From Pisolithus tinctorius (lineage: Eukaryota > Basidiomycota > Agaricomycetes > Boletales > Pisolithaceae), in NCBI GenBank assembly GCA_024663395.1, contig JANFAH010000007.1, forward strand, positions 1,736,001 through 1,800,000: 64,000 nt of DNA. Reading direction: 5' to 3'. Below are positions 1 through 11,382 of the stretch, in pieces. The notes under the pieces were generated by a model. That model was not told the DNA's origin, made no database searches, and was given only the letters and a program-made list of their open reading frames with translations. The position numbers were made by a program, and so were the translations under genes. Positions within the stretch are counted from its first letter, which is position 1, and each line of letters begins with the position of its first letter.

Positions 1-790
1 ATCGCATGGGGCGTCGACCCATGGGTTGCGTATCACCCACCAACTGGGTCGGCGTCGGCGGCCTGTTTGGTAACAGACATACAACGTCCACTGACTTCCA
101 TTCCATCAGACTTTGTCCTGATGGTGACGACAGCGATATCTGACCAAACAAATGTTTTGGAACTTGGACTCATCATCATCATGCCTGAATCTCACGTTGT
201 CAGTCGTTGGCTGGGATGCTACAAGATTCCGAAGCTGCCCTTGTGCGGAAACTTCTCTGCTTTCTGTTATTACCGATTTGTTGCGATCGCCTCATGTTCT
301 CACTGCCCTGTTCATGCCATCGGTTTTTGGGTAAATACCACCTACACTTCCCAGTTTTATGACTCATCTTCTCAGCGGTGTTGTGAATAGCATGGAAGAG
401 CCTACCTTGCCATTACCTCGCTGCTTTCATACCAGCTCTGATCTGTCAGTTAAATCTCATCTGGCTACACACCTTCTGACTTCTTGCAGCGTCGCCCATC
501 GCTGGTTGGCTAGTTGACCGAGTAGGAACGGACTACATTACTGTACTCTATTTAGCCTGTACAGCGCCATGGTGGCCAGTGCTGGTACTGCGAAAATCCT
601 TGGTTTTATTTATCATGTCTTTGGCTATACAAAGTAAGTAGTTTCTCTGCCATTTCTGTGTCCGTGCCCTTTGCGAACCAATTGTCAGGTTTCTTTGTCG
701 GTAGGGTTTGTCCCACCAGTCACTTCCGAGCTGGCTGCCGTGTCACGGAACATGTAGGGCGTAAAATGTACGCAGCTTCTTATTCTCTCT
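1..790 (+). pseudogene. MFS transporter remnant (left arm copy)
   Basis: This stretch encodes pieces of a major facilitator superfamily transporter in several frames. A segment near 495-545 reads SPIAGWLVDRVGTDYI, the loop and helix typical of fungal MFS proteins. It is followed after a short intron (from about 634) by VGFVPPVTSELAAVSRN. The pieces are not in one frame, and after about 760 the sequence no longer resembles the family, so the copy is broken. The same gene continues further upstream in the right arm, where the MFS signature around the inter-helix loop is clearer. Such proteins export or import small molecules across membranes. A functional product from this copy is unlikely. Confidence 0.6.
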
Positions 791-998
791 CAGCGGGTCC
801 AGACTACTCTCACAATTCAGTTTTCCCAAGCTCTTAAACTTTCAACGCTAGAGGCTTTGGTTAAATACGACGATCGAGGGACTCAATACACTACATGCAA
901 TGAAATCCACGAAAATCGTGGCTGTCAGAGAACAAATATTATTTACTTTTTTCTTCTTCTTCATGCTTACTTCGTCAACGTATTATGGGTCAAACACT

Positions 999-1931
999 AC
1001 AAGAGGCGCCTCGCTTCGCTCCGGCGGTGGAGTTTGAAATGTAGTAGTACTCAGTGTTCAATCGCAAATAAACGACGCTGAACGCTAAGGATACACGACC
1101 GCCTGCGACTTTAGTATGCTACCTAGTTAAAGTAGGATTTCTGGGAAGGTGACATTGTAGGTTACGTTGGCTCCAGGGGGAAGAAGCACTCGAGCATGTT
1201 CGCGATGGCGGATACGTGACAGTGCAGTGTACAACTGCCCATGAGAGAAAAGCTTATGATCCCAAGACCGAAGACAAATGCGCATGGACAATCAGGAAGT
1301 GCCACTTTGGGATGTATGTTCTCGCCACCACGAAGGTGACAGTATCGTCGACGTGGACTGTATCATTGAATGGACTGTACACCCGAAGCTGCGCAGGAAA
1401 GATCGCGCCGGATGTACATTGCACCATAGTGTCGTACAAACAATGGTATGTCTTCGACGTCGCCCCAGGTCTTGATGACTGCACTTGCTGGCCGCCAGAT
1501 AATGCAAAGAAGCCGAACACAGTTGTTGTAGACATCGCTGCCAGCGTCACAGAGCTCTCCCCTGTCGTTTTAAGTGAGTGAGACATCCACCCCAACCCCA
1601 AACGCAAGATGCCGTCGCCACCAAACGTCGAATGACATCCACCAGAATCCAGAATAACTACTGACCAATAATCCCCAAACCCCATAGCCTCTCTCGACCT
1701 CGCACGCTGATCGTGTTTCGGCGGCGTTCACTTGCTCTCCCTGAAGGCCCCCAACGCCAACACCCCTTACACCGATCGATGGGGGCTGCAGATTGATAAC
1801 ATCTTGGCAACACAGCTAGTGACGTCTTACCCCCTCGTCGACCCCTGTTCATGTCAGAAGCAATATAAGGCCTCAGCGTCTGTGCCAAGATCCCCCAATC
1901 CACGCAGTAGACACAAACAGTGTTCAACAAC
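999..1931. other. ~930 bp segment present only in the left arm
   Basis: This DNA interrupts the inverted repeat and replaces about 30 bp seen in the right arm. The 10-mer cagtgttcaa occurs near both ends (about 1051 and 1917). I see no clear terminal inverted repeat. A 143-codon open frame on the minus strand (1254-1685) contains DDTVTFVVARTYIP, which faintly recalls a basidiomycete hypothetical family. I do not assign a function. Confidence 0.45.
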
Positions 1932-2299
1932 GTGACCCAACAAGCACGAGAAAAAATCACCGTGTCCTGGACTGCCCGGAGGGTGGGTGTATTATCAATC
2001 GTGGTCTTCGTGCTTACAGTCTAACCAACAATGTTGCTTATGGTGACGACACCATCATTCAGGCTGTTTCTGTTCCTGCGGTGATCTGTAGCATCTAGCA
2101 CAGCTCGTACTCGTACTTCTTAATACCTTGGTCTACCAAGAGTTGATCACCAACAGTAATGTGCGTGGATTGAACTGGGGTCCCAGAGTGCGCCATAGCT
2201 ATTACCCACACTGGCAACAAACAGGGGAGTCCCTGAACATGATGTTCAGCTCCCCTGGCTTGATGCTATCCCCTGCTTTCTTCGAACGGAAATGAATGC

Positions 2300-3000
2300 C
2301 TGATGGACATAGCTCAAAGATATCCATACCAGCGATGCTTTGGGTGTCTTCCTCGCTGGTTCAGGGCACACCGCCACGGACCGAAGGAATTGCACCGTAG
2401 TTTGAGCCTCTCCAATTCTAGTATTGCGAATAGATATAACTGTATGAATTTAACGGAGAACAAACGAGAACTCGTAGGTAGAGGATTTCCTCTCCCCACA
2501 TCCGAGGGGGGGCTAGATTTCGATCGTCCTCGGTCGTCTCACGGCGCCCTTGAACATGAAGGAAAACAAAGTCGGACGCTGCATTCTGCACGAAGATCTG
2601 ACGCAAGCTCGAGACTGTTTTTTGTGCTCTATCCTCATCAAGTGATAACGGAAGCGGGAAGTTTTCTGGAAACGTTCCCGACTGCGACCTAACTGAGACT
2701 GGAGAAATGGAAGTAAGTATCATTGTGCCTCCACTCCTGGTCAGAATGAATACAGTGTTAAGTCTTCATCCAGACCATCATTGACACTGCTTGAACTACC
2801 TTTACCCTCGACCTCAGAGCCATTTTCTCTAGACTCACTGTTCTCGGACTGGACGCCCCAAAAGTTAGGCCCCCCATAACAGGGTTATTTCCAAAAACAG
2901 ACAACCCGGCCATTTCGGTCCGGCAAAAACTCGGGGGACAAAACAATTTTCAGACCTGGACCAGGATGCGTCCAGGAATAACAGCACTTGTCAGGGAACA
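2300..3000 (-). repeat. Degenerate Ty3/Gypsy LTR and internal fragment
   Basis: At about 2492-2530 the LTR/internal junction motif (ccccacatccgagggggg, then a cggtcgtc-like stretch) matches the junctions at 28.77, 57.74 and 61.93 kb. The order, LTR on the left and internal sequence on the right, makes this a minus-strand element. Around 2895-2960 a stretch containing caacccggccatttcggtcc is the reverse complement of 53445-53510. No usable ORF remains. Confidence 0.55.
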
Positions 3001-3290
3001 TGATTCCAGACTTCGCCGACTAAGGTTGAATTGGAGACTGCTTGTGCCTTGACTAAGATTCAATTGGAGGCATGTACTTACGGATGTTGAAATTACGAGA
3101 GCTTGCCCTGTTGGCAAGTTTTGCATTGGAAAGATATACATAGATTGTACAATTTCAAATATGATGTGTGATGGACAGAATGGTAGGTTTTGGGAACTAT
3201 GAGACCGTTACTCCTGCTGATGATGGACTGGTGGAGGTAAATCAAGGAAGGAGCGAACTGCCAACCGCAGCCAATCCACCATTGCCACAG

Positions 3291-3632
3291 CTACATCACG
3301 AATAAAACCTCTCGCTGTAAGAAGGACAAGGCATCCCTCTGATGCCAGCCATAACCCAAGCGACAGTCCTGTATACGCCACATTTCGCACCTAAATAGTG
3401 TTAGTTTTTGGGTTCGTGTGGATGGGAAATCAACCATGCGCACAAAATTGATGATATCCTCACAAATCCCTCCCCACGGGATACGCAACCACATTAACCG
3501 TACGGCAGCAAAAGCAGCGGCGGCCCATAGTATGGTGAATACTACTGCTAACGCTACGTGCCCGTAATCACTCAAATCCATAGAAAAACGTACGACCTCC
3601 AAAATAGTAAGTCGAGTGAACCTAAACGCCAC
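3291..3632 (-). other. Possible membrane-anchor exon downstream of the WD40 gene
   Basis: The minus strand encodes a long hydrophobic run (GHVALAVVFTILWAAAAFAA) followed by basic residues. It lies 3' of the WD40 gene, so it could be an alternatively joined C-terminal exon or a separate fragment. The only support is hydrophobicity and position. Confidence 0.25.
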
Positions 3633-3721
3633 TTACAACGGTAAGAAAACATAACAAACCATCAACCGATGCCAGAATTCTTCAACAATATCCAAAGAAG
3701 AGGCTGTGAAGTCCAGATTAA

Positions 3722-5061
3722 TTACATCGAACATGAGTCAGGGAGGTACGAACTGATGTCTGCCTTCCAAATTTTAATATAGGTGCCCTGCCCTTTCAAT
3801 GCAGATCCGACTGCAATATAGTTCCATGCACCCTGTTGATAAGTCTGTAGGGATATCGGCTACCACATCACAGACGAGAAATAGGATATCTCATTATGCT
3901 TACCGCTAGAGCTTGTATAACGTCACCTAAACCGGCGTGGTCAACACTTGAGCCCAGTAATCTCACTCGACCACTTACCGCCATGCGGGAGAACCTGATA
4001 CAGATCCTTCGAATCCATGTTCCAGACACGGACATTTCCAGTAATTGCACCCGAGACCACAGCTCGCCCTCCATGCAGAAATGAAATTGACGAAGGGCAT
4101 TGTACATCGCACTCTGCCTCATGGTCCCATTTCCAGATGGCCTTCTTGCTACCTATTTTGTAAAGACAAAGACCATCTTGCAGAGTATTTACAACAAGGA
4201 CATTTATGTCATGGCGAATGGCGGAGCTCGCACTATTGTGACATTGAGATATACGAATGAGCGCGTCCCATGCACCTGCAAAACTCACATTTGAGAAATT
4301 GAGGGGGGCTTGACGTGCCATGTAATGGTCTTGTCAACGATATTCCACGCCCTGAAAAACCTCGGCATGATCTGAAACGACTATCTCCGCATGGTACTTA
4401 CACTATACCATGGTTGAGGTAGGAGATGATAAGGTTGCGGCCACCACCAATGAAGTGAAGGGCATGCGGTCGGATACGTGAATCATTCTCAGTGTATTTG
4501 GCCTCGACTTTAGGCGGGGGAGGTAGCCTAGTTGCAGCAGTATATTCATCTGCAGATTTTAATTGGACTAAGAAGTGTAGGATTCTTGGTAGTCACCCAC
4601 CTTGATTATCGCCAGCGGTGATATTAACTTGGTTGCCAACACCTATTGCCCACAGATTCGCGCTTGCGTCAATGTCCATACAGAAAACAGGAGCTTTGAC
4701 GCCCAGACGGATAACCTTCTTTTCAAATCCACTCTGAAGAATTTATCACTGTTCATTGATTATGATGACTCCGAAAGAGGTTACTGTTACTTATGGGTCT
4801 GAAATCACTCATGGATAGCACTGAGCCATCTTCGCAGCCGCATATCAAGGTCTCTTCTCGAGTGGGGTGCCAATGGAGGATATTGATAGTGCTATCGAAT
4901 ACAACGCGAAAGAGAAAAGAACCTTTGTGTACACTCCATATACAGACGGAGTGGTCGGAAGAACCACTCGCGAGATATTTCCCACAGGGAGAAAAGGCAA
5001 CAGTGTTCACGGAATCGCCATGTTCACCAACTAGGGTCTTGTGCTCGACATATGCTGGCAT
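3722..5061 (-). CDS. WD40-repeat protein, several short introns
   Basis: The start ATG at 5061 begins MPAYVEHKTLVGEHGDSV, followed by HGDSVNTVAFSPCGKYLASG and a SSDHSVCIW blade, the classic WD40 pattern. Later exons at about 4569-4733, 4417-4565, 3960-4320 and 3730-3840 give more blades (SGAITGNVRVWNM, then QQGAWNYIAVGSA) up to a stop at 3722-3724. Introns are about 50-57 nt, with ctgcag or ttcag acceptors. The junction of exons 1 and 2 does not join in phase with the nearest GT/AG pair at 4790; a donor a few codons earlier would restore phase, or the gene carries a small lesion. The protein would be a beta-propeller scaffold of unknown partner. Exon edges are approximate. Confidence 0.65.
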
Positions 5062-5157
5062 TATGGTGGTTTTCCAAAGAACAAAGCCCACGGCAGGCCC
5101 GGGAGTATCATGACATGTCACGTGTTGATTTGCACATCCCTGCCATGTTTCTCCCAA

Positions 5158-5496
5158 TCATGGGTGGGTGGATTTTTCGTACCCTATCATGTTTTCGCTA
5201 CGAAAAGTTAAATCACTAAAATTCAATGTGTAAATCACTTTTGCTGAGTGTTGGAACAGCTGAAGAACAGTGTGTCATTGAATTTCAGTGTCCATTTGGC
5301 CTACTAAAAAAGTGTTAAGGTCATTGAAATAAAAGTCTCCTTGTCATTGAAAATGGTGTCTATTTCATTCAATAAAAATGACAGCTTCAAGTGGAGTGAC
5401 ATGCGCTAGAAATCACCTTGTTTACAAGGTCACTGCACCCCGAAATTCGTCGCGCATTTTTCGGCAACCGTGATCCTCCCGAAAACAAAGTCCGAT
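5158..5496. other. AT-rich intergenic stretch
   Basis: No gene is visible. The phrase gtcattgaa recurs three times between 5270 and 5360 in an AT-rich context and may be the remains of a small repeat. Confidence 0.4.
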
Positions 5497-6118
5497 TCAA
5501 ATCATGGTGACAATGAATTGTAGGCATGTAACTATGTAGGATTGTAGGCTTAGCCCATCCAAGCTCAATGCTAATGCACTGCTGCGCTGTGTACTTGCGA
5601 ACGAGGATGGGGAGACGTTGCGGAGACAGAGGAGTTGACAGTGGAGCAATAAGCGGTATGTGATCTTTAGACATCGAAAACTCGCATGTAAATTATGGGG
5701 ATCTATGTCGCATCCGTAAATAAGGTGCCTGCCGTCCCCGATGGCCCTATCTTCTAGTGATGGTAATGCATGTGAAATAAATACCCTACATGTGAGATGT
5801 GACTGAACTTGCGCCACAGTAACGAAGTAGGAAATAGGACAGAGCTTACTTGTGGTGTGCAGATCTACCGTGGGAGAAAAGGTAAATTTTTTCAAGCGTG
5901 GTGAGCCCCTCGTCGTCCAGCGTAAAATCCACTGTGGTGTCAAGTACAGGGTAGGCTTCCACAAGGGAATTCGTCTCGAGCTCTACTAGGGGTGTCAAGG
6001 GGAGCGGAAGAGGGTTGGTATGTGGCAGGGATGTGAACCTGTTGGCGGCTCCGGATAGTTGTGGCAGAGAATGGGCGGGAGAGTCTAGTGGTGGATCTTC
6101 GGCCTGCGAAGATGTCAA
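5497..6118 (-). pseudogene. N-terminal fragment resembling PP4 regulatory subunit 1
   Basis: The minus strand opens with an acidic, proline-rich leader and then reads LTTLEKIYLFSHGRS. After an intron of about 60-70 nt (from about 5853) it continues FISHALPSL. This block (LTxLEKIYLFSRxRxxxHRVFIxHALPS) is what I recall from fungal HEAT-repeat PP4R1-type phosphatase regulators. After it the sequence stops resembling the family, so only the first ~120 residues are present against a usual length near 1,000. It is most likely a captured or decayed gene fragment. Another HEAT protein is possible. Confidence 0.45.
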
Positions 6119-6860
6119 GGAAGTGGACAGCGCAGTATAAAAGGGCAGAGGTGGCGATGACGGAGGGGATTCAAATGGATTATCTCACACAGAGGGCGAT
6201 GGAATAAAGGCCTTGCAGGGCAGTCAAAATTATATGATTCGGAGGCACAATGGGCCTAGCGGAGAATGAGGAGGAACAACTTGAGAGTTCTGAGGTTGAC
6301 ACCTATGCTGACAAGCAGGAGTGCTGGATATCGACAAGAGACACTACTTGGCCCATGAATATCATTCAAACGAGCGGGAGAATAACAATACGGAACACAA
6401 ACTTTGGTGGAGGCCCGCTTTAAAGGCCTCAGATGTTCCCTGATGAAGAAGTACGAGTATGAATGACACGAGGACGATAGACTGCAAACGAATCAGCGAT
6501 TCTGATGATGCAAGTAAGTTACAGTCTGTTTAAAATACCCGCCAGCAGTAGCACCGGCAGTTAGCGCAGCAAGTCTTCACTGGTCAACGTGACACGAGTT
6601 TGATGTTATACTTGGCGGTGACGACTGACAAGAAATCATCACTATTAGGAAAGAAAAGTAGGCTTGTGCCAGTTCCCGACAGAGATGGCAGACGCTGAGG
6701 GCGGGTGAAAATTTTTGTGATCAAAAGGGGAAGGAAGCACACACAATGCCCATCCCGAGGACAGAAAGTCGGATGACCCGAGACAAGAGCGAGACCTAAA
6801 ATTGAGGGGGAAAAAAAGATTCTGAAGGCGGACGAGCCAGACGGCGCCATTGAATACATA
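6119..6860. other. Intergenic, no gene recognised
   Basis: Apart from a TATAAAAG sequence at about 6136 on the plus strand with no matching ORF, I see nothing I can support here. Confidence 0.4.
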
Positions 6861-7462
6861 GGGGAATTCACAGCGCGTTTTCATGCGTCGTTTTCGTTCG
6901 TTTTTGATGCCGTTTTCGATTTGTTTTCGTTGACCGGGTAAGGCCGAAAACGGCGGTTTGCTTTGGTATCCCCCGGTTTGGCTTCATTTTGGCTGTTTCC
7001 GAGGTTTGAATGTGTGTAGATAAGCAATTATCTTGAACAAGTCATCGGAAACCATATATTGCCTCGCACCACAGAAAGGCAGAAAGCTGTAGAAGTCCTT
7101 CTTGATGTCTATCTGGTTACTCTACTTGCTGAATCTCACTCATACTTTGATCCCCCAACCTCTTCTGACTCCAATTCCAGTGGTTCTGAGAGCACAAGCT
7201 CTGAATCATCTGATGAACACCTGCATAGTACCTCCTCAACCAGTGATATTGTGTTGACTGCCCCTTCGGCTTATTACTATGAGGCATAGATTGGGGAAAT
7301 GATGTCTGACAGGCTGAGTCAGCACTGGCGCCCGTGAAAACGTCCAAGCTTTGCCGTTTTCACATCGTTCTCAAGTCACTCAGTCACTCAGTAGTGGGCC
7401 TGTCCAAAATGAAATTTAAAATCACACGAAAACGGCGTACGAAAACGTGCTGTGAATTCCCC
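6861..7462 (+). mobile_element. 602-bp non-autonomous element with terminal inverted repeats
   Basis: The left end (from 6861, ggggaattcacagcgcg) is the reverse complement of the right end (to 7462, cgtgctgtgaattcccc). The inverted repeat extends over ~38 bp with a few mismatches, rich in gttttcg. TA is found on both sides, compatible with a TA-type target duplication, though two bases prove little. Inside, an ORF at 7059-7289 starts MPRTTERQKAVEVLLDVYL and ends in a Ser/Glu-rich tail, similar to short leader proteins of fungal DNA transposons. No transposase is present, so it would need help in trans. Confidence 0.6.
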
Positions 7463-7666
7463 TAATAGATTAAATATTCCTGAAAGGAGGGAGGAGCTTG
7501 AATTGGTTTGAGACGATGGTCGTTTCGGTGCGGCGTGCAGAGTATCATCGAACCCTAAGTACTTGTAGCTAGTCTCCCCTAGGCAAACATAAACTGACTT
7601 AGTTGCGAAAACAGGTAAAATCGCACAGCCACGAAAGCCGCGGCTCAGGCAGCCCGCTGCGTATTC

Positions 7667-9054
7667 CGAGTGTTGGTGTATTCCGAGGCAATATCCAAAA
7701 TTCAAACCCAGGACAACTTTATGTAATTCCCTCACACGCACACGCAGCGAGATGCCACTTTTATTTCAACCTGGTGGCATTCAGTGTCATGGGATATGAT
7801 CCATGGCAAGTACTGAATGTCATCTCTTGCTGCTTCCATTGCTCGTCTGCAAGAATGCCATAGCATATTGGCTGCCCACTTATGGCTCATCAGGAGGCCG
7901 AGGTTATGAAGCGCATCGAAAGCACGGGCTGAGAGTCCACATGACTTAAGGTAAAGTGCCCACAACTTTGCTATCCGACCGCGACTGTGAGAACGGGTGT
8001 ATTGAGCCTGTGCAATCTGATGCAGAATTACCTGTAGGAGTATTGAGATTTGACTCAGTGCCGGACCACACAAGAAAATGGGGAACACTATACCATGTCC
8101 GGATCCTTGTGCGTGTTCCGCAACTACTGTTTGTTGCTGTATGAGAACCGAGCCATCACGTTCCACACTAATGGTGCCTCCTCTTTCAACATCTCCATAA
8201 AAGCCTTGAAGTCAAACTCCGTCAGGTAAGTCTCAGACAGGTCGGAAGGAGGCGATACTAAACGCGAGGCAACACGTTCCATTTGGCATTCGAGTAGACG
8301 TTCTACACATTTGATAGCAAATATCTCGAGCGTTCGACGAGCTCCCACAGGCCGACAGCCCTTGTTCTTGTTTCGTGGGGGCTTGTACCAGCGCGAGAGA
8401 ATCACTGGTAGCTCTTCACTGAGCAACAACCTGGTGCGTGCATAACAGCCCCTATCTGACGCAGTACATCGCTAATCTCCCCAGCTGAGCGCATCAAGGA
8501 AGAGGGACAACGAAAGTCCCTCTCCATGAATGGTGTCAAGAATCTTCAGGACCTTCGGCAGAAGGTCCTGGCCCATGAAAGTCGCTTTCTTTCTCCGAAT
8601 CTGCTCCAGTTGCGGGGGCGCGTGCTCTTCCTCTTCTCATCATCCGAGTCAGACACAGGAAGCTCATCACCATCTGGTGGATTGACAAGTAGGCATCCTA
8701 CGCAGTTGCAGTCTTCATCGCAGTCATTTTCATCTTCGAGGGCTTCTAAGTGGCGCCAGAGGGCATTTTCGTCGTCCATAGTTTATCGCTGACTTAGCGT
8801 ACACGATATCTACTACAAACCCAATCTATGCACGCGACCTGACCTACCTCCCTTCTCTACGAAGTGCACCAGACGTTGTAGAGCACGAATGCGCGACTGA
8901 ACCCACATGTTTTTTGCCTCCAACATGAAACTCGTGCCCTACAACATGGGGAACGAGATTATGTAGGAGCCTGACAGCGACGATGAAGTGTGAGCAAATT
9001 AAAGTTGTCCTGGGTTTGAATTTCGGATATTGCCTCGGAATACACCAACACTCG
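7667..9054 (-). mobile_element. ~1.4 kb unit with 55-bp terminal inverted repeats around a DUF6589 fragment
   Basis: Bases 7667-7721 (starting cgagtgttggtgtattccga) are the inverted copy of 9000-9054, with one or two mismatches over 55 bp. The unit encloses a truncated DUF6589 gene. The inverted ends suggest that the gene fragment moved as, or was picked up by, a DNA transposon. I cannot identify a clear target duplication. Confidence 0.55.
7732..8779 (-). pseudogene. Truncated DUF6589-type protein
   Basis: The start at 8779 gives an acidic leader (MDDENALWRHLEALEDENDC) with CDEDCNCVGC. Further exons carry WYKPPRNKNKG, VGARRTLEIFAIKCVERL and then KACGLSARAFDALHNLG-like sequence with MSHKWAANM, ending PWIISHD. 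These are landmarks of a repeated basidiomycete family of unknown function (DUF6589 and its N-terminal region). Family members continue several hundred residues beyond SHDN; here the sequence ends just before the left inverted repeat at 7721. A stop also lies between the first and second exon blocks near 8475. It is best read as a truncated copy. Confidence 0.6.
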
Positions 9055-9173
9055 GGCCCGGCTGCTGTACCAACAGATCGATACAGGACAGAATCCCGTT
9101 TCCGCAGTTACTTCCAGGACCGTCTTACTTAGCCATTATGGACCATGCTCAATAGTTCCCTAAGCTAGGTGAA

Positions 9174-10160
9174 TTACATATCAGGCTTCATAATCGTCAG
9201 GGCTTCTTGCTTCCTCTTCGCCCTCCCCCTGTCAGTGACCATCGTCTTTCTGAGAACCCAGGACGGTTCACCATTGTCCAACAACTTGAGGCGATAATCA
9301 GACAGTGTTGGATGGTGGGTATCCACCGCTGCTTTGACCCACCCCATTTCAGACCTGATCCAGACCTGGAATGTGCCCTCGGTTTGATTGTGGTGAACAT
9401 ATAGGTCTGCAATTCTCCAAGGATGTTCATAGGCCTCCAGGACGCAAGGAGGTAAGTTCAACGGTCCCCCTGAAAAGGACCTGTAGAAGGTTACATACTC
9501 CTTTTGCTTCCTGATGGCCTTCTGCGTGCGCTTTAATGGCCAGCTCACGACCGCAGCGGTAGTGGCGGTGACCGGAATTGGTATCCGGGAATCAGGGTGG
9601 TTCGGATATAACTGAGGGGTTATTGGAATGGCTGAAGCTATATTATCAGACCTAGTTTGGGTTTCGCCAGACGAAAACGATGAGGTTGCTGGTTTACGAG
9701 GGAGGCTGGATGGGGCGACTGCGGGGCTATGTGGCTGCTGAGCTGGATGGGTGGGAGTAGGCAAACGAGTGGCTGTTGGATTATAAGTGTCCCTCGCCGA
9801 AGGACAGACCCTAGAAAGCCCTCTCTCCCCCTCCGGCAACTGTATATGGTCGATACCAGCAAGCGGAGCTGATGGTGAAACCAGATGTATTGGTTGGCTT
9901 GATCGGGAACTCGGGGGATGGATTGCGGCGCTCGAATTATCGAAGGCCATGGATTCGGAAGGCTTCTCTGAAGAAGTCATGGAAGGAGGGTCCTGGTTCA
10001 ACGTGGTAGGGGCAACACGTTCGACAGCAACGACAGGAGTGGGGGTGTGGGCAGGATGGCACACACGTTTTGGTTCTGTTGAATGGGTTTTAGCAGGATC
10101 CAGCCTGCTGGACTGACGTTGGAGACTAGTCTGAAGTTGATTCTTGAGTTCTGCATCCAT
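9174..10160 (-). CDS. Hypothetical protein, 328 aa, basidiomycete family
   Basis: A single open frame starts at ATG 10160. Residues 1-200 are Pro/Ser/Thr-rich and look disordered. The C-terminal ~110 residues are compact, with the landmarks VTFYRSFSGG, PWRIADLYVHHNQ, GTFQVWIRS and PSWVLRKTMV. I recall this C-terminal block from multi-copy hypothetical proteins in mushroom genomes, but it has no function I know. Further exons may lie upstream (to about 10.2 kb), because the region before the ATG shows possible splice signals. Function unknown. Confidence 0.55.
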   Translation of the reverse strand: MDAELKNQLQTSLQRQSSRLDPAKTHSTEPKRVCHPAHTPTPVVAVERVAPTTLNQDPPSMTSSEKPSESMAFDNSSAAIHPPSSRSSQPIHLVSPSAPLAGIDHIQLPEGERGLSRVCPSARDTYNPTATRLPTPTHPAQQPHSPAVAPSSLPRKPATSSFSSGETQTRSDNIASAIPITPQLYPNHPDSRIPIPVTATTAAVVSWPLKRTQKAIRKQKEYVTFYRSFSGGPLNLPPCVLEAYEHPWRIADLYVHHNQTEGTFQVWIRSEMGWVKAAVDTHHPTLSDYRLKLLDNGEPSWVLRKTMVTDRGRAKRKQEALTIMKPDM

Positions 10161-10189
10161 CGCACTGCAGTTGTGTGAGCAAATCAGAC

Positions 10190-11382
10190 CTGCGTCGGGA
10201 AGAAAGACTCACCGAATATTTGAATGTTTGTCAACTAGATACTTAGACGAATTAGATCGACCTAAGCGACGGCGGGCAACAGAAGTGATATAGCTGCGGT
10301 GACGAGGGTTAGTACGAGAAGACCTGAACACGAAACTTGCCACTTGCCTTGCTACGCTTGGGGGGTTGAGGTGCAGTTTGGAACGCTGCCAACGAACCGG
10401 GAACAGTTGGCGAAAGATGGGGACGTCCTATCAAGATGTTAAGGATGAGTTACTAACGGGTGGCATCTAGCCTTACATCGCACTCGAGAGTGACACCAGG
10501 CCGAGGAGGAATATCTACAAAGAATGTGATGGGCTTCTCTGGCACTATCATACCTTTACCAGAAAGGAGGCCACGAGGGTATTGAATAATCACAAGCAAC
10601 GAACGACGATAGGTAAGGGCGACTAACAAGGAGAGGCTCCCACTCGACTTGGAGGCATGGACTTTTTGAACCCGGTGTCGTCTAAACCTGGAGTGGCGAA
10701 ATGGGCATGACGGGGCCACACCATTGATATGGGAGGGATAAAGCATGTTGACAGAAAGAACACTGCTCGTAGTGACCATTTTCTTTCATGATTCTTTCAC
10801 TGGGGATCCCTTTATAGGTACATTAATGGTGCCGCAACAACTTTACATGTGGCTCCATCTTTCAACGTTTCAACCCTGTGACGGACCTGGGCCGGCAGGA
10901 TGTCCAAACATCGGGGCTTCGCTAACGTTAGTTTGTCATAAACCTCGTCTCCGTCCATGAATCAGAGTGCTTCTGGGTATTGAAAAACTCAGCCGCAATT
11001 CGACGTTTTTGCAGATCTTGTACTGTTCACTGTGATATTTTTGGTGTCTCCTCTTCCTTCTTACGTGTTCCGCCGGTTCACTGTGTGAGTAATCTTGCCA
11101 GCTGTCCCTTGCTGTGATCTAGCTCAGCAGGGGTGATAAAGAGGCTTTGTTGGACTTCATATCAAGGATGTCGTTTGTTGTTATGACCCCCTTTGTTGGG
11201 TTGGTGCACTGAAATTTGTGGTCGTATTCCAGGTCAAATGAAGCTTCAACAGTGCGATGACGATGCTTAAAGGCAGAATGCGACTCGCATACAACCTCCC
11301 CAGATGCTCACTCTTATATTCCGACTGTAAGAAACCTTAACCACTACATAAATAAAGCACGACCCCCAAACCCTGACTCAGG
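10190..11382. other. Intergenic or unresolved
   Basis: A minus-strand open frame at 10453-10779 (containing MIVPEKPITFFVDIPPRPG) may be an exon of the gene downstream on that strand, but I cannot link it. The rest, 10780-11382, shows nothing I can assign. Confidence 0.3.

Larger units (their letters stand above)
1..1999. repeat. Left arm of a ~1 kb inverted duplication
   Basis: Bases 1-998 are the near-exact reverse complement of 25680-26677; position x pairs with about 26678-x. A second block, 1932-1999, pairs with 25582-25650. In the left arm the two blocks are separated by about 930 bp that the right arm lacks; there only ~30 bp lie between them. The repeat already runs at base 1, so the arm probably continues outside the window. 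The matching was done by eye. Confidence 0.9.

Noticed and set aside
6136..6143. TATAAAAG as a promoter on the plus strand
   Set aside because: No plus-strand gene follows; the adjacent PP4R1-like fragment lies on the other strand.
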